NCBI GenBank assembly: GCA_012932865.1
Contig: SAXG01000053.1
Coordinates: 270,770-334,769, forward strand
Length of the DNA: 64,000 bases
Reading direction: 5' to 3'
From: Amylostereum areolatum
Lineage: Eukaryota > Basidiomycota > Agaricomycetes > Russulales > Stereaceae
This document shows, in pieces, positions 46,856 to 55,900 of this stretch (positions are counted from its first letter, which is position 1; each line of letters starts with the position of its first letter). The notes under the pieces are model-generated. The model did no database searches. It was not told where the DNA came from and saw nothing but the letters and a program-made list of their open reading frames with translations. Both the position numbers and the translations under genes were made by a program.

Positions 46856-48142
46856 ATGTCCGAATCAACAATGAACACCGACAACGTCCCTGAAGCGCCT
46901 GGACGTCCCTCACCGGAGGTTGAAGGACAACACGGCCGTACTGCCGATATCCCCGTACACGTGGGGAGCAGCGGAGGCGTTAGCGTGGAATATGACGGAG
47001 AGGCAGAGCTAGGTCAGGGACAGGGTAATGCCTTACCTGGAGGAGACCTCACGGACGCGCAGAAGGCGGCAGCAGACGCGGAGCTAATCGCGTTAGCGAC
47101 GTACGCCAACGCCACGACTCAGGGTCGTGCTGATATGTGGCGCATTTTCCAAGGACAGCTGCCAGCGGAGCCGTCCCCGCCGCCGACGCCCAAGAGTGCA
47201 TGCAAGCCACTTTTCTCTTTGGCGGACGAGGTGGACATAGAAATCGCTTTCGAGGTCGCGATTCCCGAAGACATAGCCTTGCTTGTGAAGACCGGTATCC
47301 GCCCCCCTCTTACCCTATTCACCACAGAAGGTCTCAGGACCATCGAAAGGAACGCGCTCACCCTGACGAAGAAGCGCTTCACCAAAAATGGCAACGTTCA
47401 CGTCCTCGACATCTCCAACTTCCCGGACGAGGCTCTGATGGACTTCGTCGCGTGGCAGGAAGGATGGCGCGGCTACCTCCGTTTCCTTTCCGACCCGACG
47501 ATTACAGACGCCGGCGTGTTCCAGAGGTGGAGCGCGCATTACGAGACGCTGACTTCTATGGAAGGTTTTAGCACGCCGGAGATCTTTGAGGCGGTTTTGA
47601 AGCACGACATCGAGGAGCGTTCGCTCTACCACGCGAGGCCGTTCAAGGCGAATCAATTGCACTGGCAGATGAGGTTCAATACGATCCAAGGTGTCATCGC
47701 TCGGAAGCAAATGAAAGAGATCCAGGACGCGATGCGCGCGTCATCGAGTGGCGCCGTGAGGGCTGGTAACTCCGCGGCCCCGCCTCGCTACACCCCTTAC
47801 CCCGCAGCCCCGCCCGGCCGAGGTGTTCCGCCGTCAGCTCCCTTTCAGTCGGGCAAGCCTTCCTCCCCTTTCCAGAAGTCTTGCCTTGTATGCGCCACGG
47901 AAGGACATCACGTGCGCGACTGCCACACCAGTAAGAACACCGTTACCGGCCGTCCAGCCATCGCGAAGTGGGACCAAAACCGTGGGGTCCTCGGAGCGCT
48001 CAACGGACCGGAGGAGTTTTGCGCACTCTGGAACTTTAGAGGCACCTGCAAGAACATCCACCCTCCCCGCTTCAAGCACATGTGTTGCTATTGCAGAAGC
48101 TCCAATCATCACGCTTTCTCAGGGTCGTGCCGTCGCGCTTAG
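46856..48142 (+). CDS. Gag-like protein of DIRS/Ngaro-type retroelement
   Basis: 428 residues, single exon. The acidic/Gly N-terminus is followed by a helical capsid-like region (EALMDFVAWQEGWRGYLRFL, FSTPEIFEAVLKHDIEERSL), a Pro-rich linker, and two cysteine clusters near the C-terminus: CLVCATEGHHVRDC and C-x-LWNFRGTC followed by HMCCYCRSSNHHAFSGSC. The second cluster is typical of gag ends in this element class. ATG 46856 has an A at -3 (aacatgt). Stop TAG 48140-48142, and the RT frame continues one base later without its own nearby ATG. Confidence 0.75.
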   Translation: MSESTMNTDNVPEAPGRPSPEVEGQHGRTADIPVHVGSSGGVSVEYDGEAELGQGQGNALPGGDLTDAQKAAADAELIALATYANATTQGRADMWRIFQGQLPAEPSPPPTPKSACKPLFSLADEVDIEIAFEVAIPEDIALLVKTGIRPPLTLFTTEGLRTIERNALTLTKKRFTKNGNVHVLDISNFPDEALMDFVAWQEGWRGYLRFLSDPTITDAGVFQRWSAHYETLTSMEGFSTPEIFEAVLKHDIEERSLYHARPFKANQLHWQMRFNTIQGVIARKQMKEIQDAMRASSSGAVRAGNSAAPPRYTPYPAAPPGRGVPPSAPFQSGKPSSPFQKSCLVCATEGHHVRDCHTSKNTVTGRPAIAKWDQNRGVLGALNGPEEFCALWNFRGTCKNIHPPRFKHMCCYCRSSNHHAFSGSCRRA

Positions 48143-50230
48143 CCGCGAGGCCAACGGCCTTGACGTCCCATCATTTCTACTCCGCAAATTCCCAGCAAAT
48201 ATCGTTCCTTCTTCCCATTCAATTCTAGATCGCATCATCACACCATACAATTCAGAGGCTTTCCGTTCCTACTTGCAACATTACGGTCTCACCAATAGAT
48301 TCCCTTTCCTCGCCCAGAAAATCAGTGAAGGTTTCCCGATCGGTATTTCGAATCGGAACCTTGGTCGTTCCATTATCCCGCCCGCGCGCTTCTCGGAAGA
48401 AGACCCATGGATCTCAGATTACCTCGTCGAGGAGGTACAAGCGCACCGCATGTCGGGCCCATTCTCCGAGCGCCAAATTCGCGAGTTAGTTGGCGGTGAT
48501 TTCGCCGCTTGTCCCGTGCACGTCGTCCTATCCCTTGACGAGGAGGGGCAGGAAACCAAACGAAGGCTCGTTCGCAATATCTCCTTCAAGGGGAAGGACG
48601 GCTTCTCGGTCAATGACCTGACCGACAGCGACGACTTCCCGACAGAGTGGGGATCAGCCCCCGAAGTCGCAGAAATAGTGAGTCTTCCCTTCTTCGGCTC
48701 GAGTTTCGGTTGGCGCCGTCCGCGCCTTTTTCATTTACCTTTGACGTGGAGCGAGAGAGCTCGCGTCGGGCCGTCGCGCCGCGTATAGATCGCCGTCGAG
48801 CGAGGTTTTCATGCGTCGTCGTACGCGGCCGTCGTGCCAGGTGCTCATGCGTCGTCGTACGCGGCCGTCGTGCCAGGTTTTCATGCGTCGTCGCACGCGG
48901 CCGTCGTGCCAGGGGCTCGTGCGTCGTTGAACGCGGCCATCGCGCCATTCTCATGCGCCGTCGTGCGTGGCCGTCGTGCCTTTTTCTCATAGCATTCATT
49001 CTGAGACAATGCTTGTAGATCGCATCGGCGCCGCCGGGTGCGCAGGCAGCGACGCTCGATGTAGTGAAAGCGTTTCGGACAGTTCCCGTGAGCCCGATCG
49101 ACAAGAGATTCATCATTATGATGTTTCAATTGAGCTTTTGGGTTGATCACGTCGTTCCTTTCGGCTCCGCGACGGCAGCGGGATTGCTCGGGGAACTCGT
49201 TGGCGCCCTCATGGAGATCTGGACCAAGATGGGGATCGACGCTGCCAAGAAGTGGGTAGATGACGTCGTCCTTTTTCGGTTCCCCCGACGATCCGAAGTT
49301 GATGCGGGTGGGGCGCTCGTACACGAGTACACTTACGATCGCGCGATGGCCATGGCGGCAGTGGGGCCGTTGAACTTCCCGTGGCACGAGGAGAAAGGCC
49401 AGGAGTTCGCAGACTCGTTTACCTACATCGGATTCCTTTGGAAGATTGCAGCCCGTTCAGTCCAGCTTACTGACAAGAAGCGTTTGAAGTACAAACACCG
49501 GGTGGACGAGTTCATTCAAAACTTCGCGCGCGCTCAGGTCCCAATCGCGACCGTGCTCAAGCTTAATGGCTGCCTATCACATGCCACCTTTGTTTACCCT
49601 CGGGGTCGCGCCTATCTTACAGAGTTATCGGCGCTCACACGCCAATTCGATTCAATGAAAGGCGGGCCGAGGCCACTCTACCCGAAGCGTTCCTTGATCG
49701 CGGCCATGATCTGGTGGTCCTCCGTCCTTTCCCAACCCGATTTCTTCCGAACGATCCGGGCGTGCGGTCCTTTGACGGACCTGGGCATCTGGGTGGACGC
49801 CTCCTCGATTTGGGGCGTGGGCATCGTTTTCCAAGGGCGCTTCGACGCGTGGCGCTGGAAGGAGGGGTGGAATGAGGGAACAGGCCGTAACATCGGATGG
49901 GGTGAAGCTATTGCCGCGGAAATGGCGGTTAGGCTGGTGATGATGTCGACGGACTTACGCGATGTGACGGTGCTCATCAGGAACGACAACCAGGGCGTCG
50001 TTGGCTCCTTCGCCAAGGGTCGCTGCAGGAATCACATGGTCAACGAATGTATTCGGCGGGCCAAATGCTTAGGGATGGAGAGGAACGTGGGGTTCCAGTT
50101 GGAGTACGTACAATCAGCGGCGAACCTGGCCGATCCCATCTCGCGCGGGGTGGTGGTCCCGGGCATGCAGCCCATTTTCCCTCGCGTTCCCTTACCAGGT
50201 GCTCTCACCCACGCTTTCGTAGACCAATAA
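48143..50230 (+). CDS. Reverse transcriptase/RNase H of DIRS/Ngaro-type element, with one intron
   Basis: Two exons joined across a phase-0 intron, 48678-49018 (GTGAGT...TTGTAG). Exon 1: NGLDVPSFLLRKFPAN, LDRIITPYNSEAFRSYLQHY, FSERQIRELVGGDFAACPVH. Exon 2: TLDVVKAFRTVPVSP, the RT active-site strand KWVDDVVLF (WVDD in place of YxDD), FTYIGFLWKI, LSHATFVYPRGRAYLTEL, and RNase H with LGIWVDASSIWGVGIVF, GEAIAAEMAVRL and RNDNQGVVGSFA. Ends PGALTHAFVDQ, TAA 50228-50230. No frame breaks. Exon 1 lacks an ATG near its start, so it is probably made as a gag fusion by +1 frameshift or alternative splicing. An intron in a retroelement gene is unusual. Confidence 0.75.
48803..48980 (+). repeat. 36-bp minisatellite, five copies, inside RT intron
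   Basis: Copies at 48803-48838, 48839-48874, 48875-48910, 48911-48946 (36 bp each) and 48947-48980 (34 bp); core gcgtcgtcgtacgcggccgt. The first three are nearly identical and later ones more diverged. The unit is a multiple of three and open in frame on both strands, but it sits within the predicted intron. Confidence 0.9.
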
Positions 50231-50643
50231 GATGTTCGCATCATTTTATGCGCAAGCACGTGCTAGCGCTGTCACGCCCAAATACTGTATTTGGGCATAA
50301 CAGGTTAAAAACCAGAGAGCCAAGAGCCCGTTAGCAGAACTAAGATGAGACCAAGGAAAGGAAAGTTAGAGGCAGCACCCTATGGAAGACCAGAGGAGAG
50401 GAGTAGAACAGCAAAAAGACAATAAGCTACAGCTGAGACGGAGTAGGCCGGCCATCAAAGTAGAGCACACTGGACAAAGGAGGGGCCGGGAAAGAAGGAA
50501 AGCCGATAATCAGCGGCACCAAAGAAGCATGAAGGAAGGGCTAGACAATGTCGATCGGGAAGATTGGTCCAGCCGCATATAAGAATGCGGCAGGACGAAA
50601 AAGACGTCTTGGCTCTTTGCTTTGCTTTCTGCACCAACATACC
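50231..50643. other. Spacer before unrecognised gene
   Basis: 413 bp, AT-richer than the genes. Holds the palindrome above and, at 50572-50591, gccgcat-ATAAGA-atgcggc: an inverted repeat around a TATA-like core 53 bp before the next ATG. Confidence 0.4.
50276..50296. repeat. 21-bp palindrome after the RT gene
   Basis: gcccaaatac-t-gtatttgggc, ten perfect base pairs around a single central base, 46 bp after the RT stop. May mark the element end or a 3'-end hairpin. Confidence 0.7.
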
Positions 50644-51774
50644 ATGGATAACAGCTCTCCCCCCGTCGACTGCCTCAACGCGTTCAGCCATGCCACGGAG
50701 CCCAGTGATGCACAACTCGCTGATGGTGCACGTCTTGCCCAGTCTCATCCTCCCTCTCCCACTCTGGCTACACCTCACTCAAGCGACCCCGACCCCTATG
50801 CACCAGCGCGCATCCTCGACACCCGCATACGCTTGAACAACCCGCCGACTAGCGACATCATCTACAACCCTATCGTCACCCTGCGGTTAGCCTGTCGCCC
50901 CAACGCTACCCCCTCTATGCCGCAATACGACCTACAGGATGCCCGAGCGCCCGTCCGTGCCGCAACGATCGCCAGGTTGGTCAAGGACAATGTCTCCCAC
51001 CCACACTGGTTGGCGGCCAACGGGATCCTGAACCAAGGGTGGGACCCTGACCCATTCAAGGGTCCCTCGGAGGTGAATGGGGTATGGATCGTTGAAGGGA
51101 AGGCGCAACAGGTCGGCCCCTCAATGCTGGTGGAGGCGGCAACGGAGACGGGATATCGCTACTACGCGACGGTGGGCGAGTGTCTAGGGAGCGACGGCCA
51201 GAGCGCCATCTACGTGGGATGGGTACGCAACCACGCCTACGCCCGTACGTCACCCCTCCCCTCATGCCAAACTCGTGCTGACTTGCAAACAGCGATGATA
51301 GTCTTTATTATCTGCAACGTCAACTGGGCCCTCCCGCTTAGCCCAAAACTTCCTACGTCTTCCTCCATCGCTGCGGACTGGTATTGGGCATTCAACCTCC
51401 GCCTCGGCACCCTCATCGCCCCTCCCTCTCTTGTCGCCAAGAACATCGCTCGTATTGTGGACGCCCACCTTCCTGCCATGCTGCACCATGTTGTCGGGCA
51501 TGAAGGTTACTCCGTCTTTGTATTCCCCGAGTGGGGAAACCTGGCGCCCATGCTGACAGAGGACCCCTGGGCACCGCTTAGCGATGTGGTGGAATATCTG
51601 GCCCACGCGCGCCATGCCATCTATCCGTTCTCCTACTCAGCAGTAGAGCAGTCGCTCTACAAGCTGATCGCGGAGGTGCGCGAGGTGTCGGCTCAGCAGA
51701 TCTCGCACGAGGTACAGGAAAGGGCCGCAGCCATAGAGAAATGGCGGAGGGAAGGATTGTACCTACACCAGTAA
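50644..51774 (+). CDS. Hypothetical protein between two retroelements
   Basis: About 360 residues, not recognised. One clear intron, 51245-51292 (GTACGTC...GCTGACTTGCAAACAG, 48 nt, phase-preserving). The N-terminus is Ser/Pro/Asp-rich; then ILDTRIRLNNPPTSDIIYNP, a globular stretch with YRYYATVGECLGSDGQSAIY and GWVRNHAYA, and after the intron IVFIICNVNWALPLSPKL, WYWAFNLRLGTLIAPPSLV, EWGNLAPMLTEDPWAPLSD and a C-terminal helix QQISHEVQERAAAIEKWRRE. ATG 50644 (ccatgg) chosen; upstream in-frame codons lack support. No transposase, RT or recombinase motif seen. Position suggests a transposon-borne or transposon-flanked gene. Confidence 0.5.
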   Translation: MDNSSPPVDCLNAFSHATEPSDAQLADGARLAQSHPPSPTLATPHSSDPDPYAPARILDTRIRLNNPPTSDIIYNPIVTLRLACRPNATPSMPQYDLQDARAPVRAATIARLVKDNVSHPHWLAANGILNQGWDPDPFKGPSEVNGVWIVEGKAQQVGPSMLVEAATETGYRYYATVGECLGSDGQSAIYVGWVRNHAYARTSPLPSCQTRADLQTAMIVFIICNVNWALPLSPKLPTSSSIAADWYWAFNLRLGTLIAPPSLVAKNIARIVDAHLPAMLHHVVGHEGYSVFVFPEWGNLAPMLTEDPWAPLSDVVEYLAHARHAIYPFSYSAVEQSLYKLIAEVREVSAQQISHEVQERAAAIEKWRREGLYLHQ

Positions 51775-52158
51775 GTAAGAACAGTTAGGTCAGTAGGAAG
51801 ATGGTCGCCTTCCTACTATCGCCAGAACGTTCTCCGCTTCCTCTTTTCTATTGTGTCTCACCTACTACTCCATATCACTCTGTCGGAATGACCCTTTTCC
51901 ATTGTCCCATCTATGTTGCTCGTCTCCAGTCCCTACATTGCTCGATTACCCCGTGTTGTTCTGTGGCCACTACCAGCTCCCCTTTGCTTATCGTCGCTAT
52001 CTCCTTTTCATACATTGCTATCTCCGTTTGTCATACCATTCACTGCCCACTTCCAAACACGCCTTATTTACCCTTACATCTTCCCTTCTTCGGAACTTGC
52101 TACTGCCTTCTCAAATTCTCCCTTCCATATCTTTCTACCCTTTTCCATGTTGCTTGGC
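51775..52158. other. Pyrimidine-rich tract
   Basis: Strongly C/T-biased plus strand (tcctactatcgcc ... ccttttccattgtccc ... cttcccttcttcgg) for about 330 bp after the previous gene. No gene seen. A similar tract follows the giant ORF at 61.4-61.9 kb. Confidence 0.5.
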
Positions 52159-52749
52159 TGTAACTAGAAGAGCCCCATGCTTAGTAAACGCAGGCAGACA
52201 ATGCTTAGTAACACTCTATAAGCATTCCTAAGCTCTTGTCAACAGATCTTAGGATCAGTCAGCGTATTACAAAGACAGCAAATGGGTCTCCACAAGGATT
52301 ACTAAGCACGAAAGGTGTAAGTATATAAAGCCCCCCCCCCTGTAGCTAGAAAAAAAAAATATATCCAGTATATCCCAGTGCACGTCAGTTGAAGTTCGAA
52401 ACACTTTGCAACCCACGTCTACTAGTTCTCTTACTCAGTTCTCTTAAGTCTTTCTAAGTGTGCGACTACACTTAGGAAATCGGTTTCGGTCGTCTCGCGA
52501 CTCACTCTAGTCGGTTAGATTCATCAGGAATCTCACAGACTTCGTTCATCAAGCTTGATTTGAGCTTACTTGGCCTGTTCAACGTCAGGTTCGAGTTAAA
52601 TAAATCACCACCGGTCTTTTGTATTAAGTGCATCTACGTTGGTACACTTGATACACCCGTCTTCGGCACCAAACGGCGTCTGATCTGGAGAATAAAGATC
52701 TTTCTGATCTGTTCGCCAGACACAAGCTTGAATCTCACTCCCTCGAACA
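52159..52749 (+). repeat. Candidate 5' LTR/leader of the gypsy-type element
   Basis: Begins TGTAACTAG and ends CGAACA, giving TG...CA ends, and includes a TATA box, a C run and an A run as in LTR promoters. No primer-binding site was recognised immediately after it, and the second LTR cannot be seen, so the edges are a guess. Confidence 0.3.
52322..52329 (+). promoter_or_regulatory. TATA box of gypsy-type element
   Basis: tatataaa followed by a run of ten C and a run of nine A; about 660 bp before the first gag ATG, as expected for a transcript starting within an LTR. Confidence 0.55.
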
Positions 52750-52990
52750 ACTAGGTACCCCTGGGAAAGAGAAAAACCCGGCAAGCCTAGAAGTGAAAGG
52801 AACCACTTTTCACGCGACATCTCTGGAGCCCACCGCGAGGGGAGTTTCAGATTCAATAGTGTCTCCGTGGACAGAAATTGAATCAAACAGGATCATCTCT
52901 CCTGTTTCTTCAAGATCATCTTCAGTTGCATCAGACATTTCTCACAGCACCTTCGCATCATCCACTTCTTTGGACAATCGGATTCGATTC

Positions 52991-55900
52991 ATGCCAACAG
53001 AAATGGCGCAAGGAATGATGGGAACAGAACAAGCTAACGAACAAAACCACCCCTCTGAACCACTCCGGCAAAGGGATAATCCCCCTCATATGCCCCAGCC
53101 GAACAGAGGTGAGCCAGCTCGCAATCGATCTGACTCCCCAAGACTAGGCTCACCGTTGCCAGGACGTCAATACACATTCCCTCACAACACGAACCAGCCA
53201 ATCAACCAAGGAGTACTTCCCGATGCAAGGTCAAAGTACGCTCCTAAAATATTCCGAGGAGATCATCGTCAGGTCATCAAGTTCCTTGAAGATTTTGAGG
53301 ATGTGTGCATAGCGTACAACGTGTTCCCGGACGATGCACGTTGCACCGGCGTGCTCCGTTACTGTTCACACAGTGTACGAGAACTCGTAGAAGCGTTACC
53401 CAGCTACGTTGACCGTGATTGGGACGCGTTGAAGCGAGACATCCTCGACCTATTCGATGCGGAACTCCATCAGAAACGATACCAAATTGGAGATGTCAAG
53501 GCATATGTGCGGAACAGCAGATATAAGAACATGCGGGATCTGCGCAGCTGGAAGAAATTTTACCGAGGCTATCTGAAGATAGCGGGCTGGATTCGACAAG
53601 CCGGTAGAATGACCACGCGCGATTACAATCTCTTCCTGTGGCAGGGGATCGGAAAGTCCTTGCGCAGGAGGATAGAGGACCGCCTGATTACTTGGTATCT
53701 GCAGCACGACCTATCCGACCCCTGGGATGCAAGCCAAGTTAAATCCGCTGTTTACAGCATCCTTCAGCGTGGCACATTCCGAGATGATATCGAAGACGCA
53801 GACTCGGAACAAACTAGCGAATGGGAAGGAGAATCTGATGACGACTCAAGCTCGGATGATTCTAGCTCGGAAGATGAGCGATACCCAAAGCGCGCACCAA
53901 AGAAATCTGCACACAAAGCCTCAGGGAAGACCAAACGGAAAGAGTCACTACTGCCCTCGAAACCAGTGAACCGGCCCCCGAAGGACAGCAAAAGCAAAAC
54001 CGTGCCGCTTGTCGAAAGTGAGGTCGAAGACCTCATCATGAGAATGGGCTCGCTCTCAGTTCGAGACCCACATTACGCACTCCTTCTCAAGAAAGTCGTT
54101 GATGCGGACTCCACATGGGGAGATTTACTACCAAAACCCATGGTCGGAATGGCAACTGCGTCACCCGTACGAAACATGCGACCACCTAATGTCATGAGCG
54201 CGCAAGGACAGGCGTACCCTACGGCTCCTATGCAGCTACCCGTCCCCTCGGCACCACCAGGACCCTATTCGCAAGGCCCCCGTCCTCAAGATCGACCACC
54301 CCTTCCACGAATAGCAGGCTGCTTCAGGTGTGGAGAACCCGGACACTCAATGAGTATCTGTCCACGCCTCGCAGGATTGGCCGCGCAAGGAAAAATTATC
54401 AAAGACCCGCAGGGAAAAATTGCGTTACCAAACGGACAACCAATTCGACGTGCGTACGGAGAGACAATGCTGCAAGCATTGCAGCGTGATCTCGGTCCTT
54501 TGGACTCTAAAGGCGCCGGCCAAGTACGAACAAATTTAGTCACAGTCGATGAGGACGAGGAAAGCTTCGAAGACGAAGAGTTCCTAGACGTGTACAACGT
54601 CCAGACACCCGCCTCCGCGCAATCGTACTACGGGTATGGCACTATCGAAGAAGTGTCCGAAGAAAGTGAAGACGAACCCGAGGTATACGCCATGGTAGAA
54701 CGTCCAACTCGTACAATTCGAAACGCGCGCGAAGAAGCCGAGAATGCAGTTTTCCCTCGACGCACAGCAAGGACCTCAATACCGACACAGAAAGCTCAGG
54801 AGAGTCAAGAACAACCACGAGCGCGGGCACGCATGGCGAACAAAATCCCAGGCGAAAAAGGAAAGAATGCAGCCGCCAAAGTCACCCAGCGGCGAGAAGA
54901 CCCAAGAGCGGACCCGCCGATCGAGAAACCCGAGACGTCAAACAAAAGCCGCTATCCCGAGCTCACGCAGCAGCCGGTGGACGTATTCGCGCCAACGTTC
55001 GACCCCCAGGACGAGGACGTTTATATGGAAGACGGAGAACCACCACGCCTACCGACGGCCACTACGCACGAACCCGAGTCAACCACGTCGGCACCCCAGA
55101 ATCCGGCAGATATGCTGGAACGAAAGGCAAAGAAGCAACCCGCGAGGCAGTCCGTTATCTCGCGGGTCGTGGATCCCAAGCAGGTCCTGGTCCACATTTT
55201 GCGGACGCCCGTGTCCTTGCCGATTGGCGACATCCTCGGAGCTTCTAAGGAGTTGTCAGCGTTGTTGGCGGAGAACATGCGTCCGAAGAGCACGAAGAAA
55301 GATTCACCTGCCGCGTTGACAACGGAAGTTGTCGAAAATGAGCCGGACACATTTCTGGTCGGCCCGAGCTTGACACACGAAAAACTCTTGCAGTTCGAGG
55401 TGTCGATCAATGGCCATCCGATTACCGCCATCCTAGACTCCGGTTCACAGCTGAATATCATCCGAAAAGAAATCGCGGACCTACACGTTCGTTTGCCCTT
55501 GGACCGCGGACACACGCTCCGAATGAGCGACGCAAACGGCGGCAAAGGAGATTTGCTGGGAATCATTCAGGACGCGCCGATTCGTTTGGGAACGTTGCAG
55601 ACCAAAGGAAACCTGTGGGCAGCAACGCACGTCAAATTCGAGTTATTGCTCGGCCGACCGTGGCAGCGCGACAACTACGCAAGCATAGACGAACGACAGA
55701 ACGGGACGTGGCTTACCTTCAAGGATCCCCGGAACCTTAACCGCGTACGGCACGAACTTCTCCTACAGCAGCGAGAGATTCCCTCGTCCGTCCTTGACGT
55801 CCCCGACGATGACGAACTGGATCACGGAGACGATCCCGTCAACATCGTTCGACGGCGCGTCCAGGTGTACCAAGCCAGACGCGAGCGGACTCCGTCGGCA

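Larger units (their letters stand above)
46856..50300 (+). mobile_element. DIRS/Ngaro-type retroelement (gag plus RT-RNase H)
   Basis: Two adjacent coding parts match the layout of basidiomycete tyrosine-recombinase-class retroelements: a gag with C-terminal cysteine clusters and a DIRS-like RT-RNase H. No tyrosine recombinase gene is recognisable in the window and no element ends were found, so it is incomplete or its integrase has been lost. Boundaries are approximate. Confidence 0.65.

Noticed and set aside
48647..49018. Repeat-containing protein encoded by the 36-bp minisatellite
   Set aside because: Open in frame on both strands only because the unit is a multiple of three; it lies inside a well-formed intron.
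50644..51774. Tyrosine recombinase of the DIRS-like element
   Set aside because: I looked for the R...HxxR...Y pattern expected downstream of the RT and did not find a convincing set; the protein looks unrelated.
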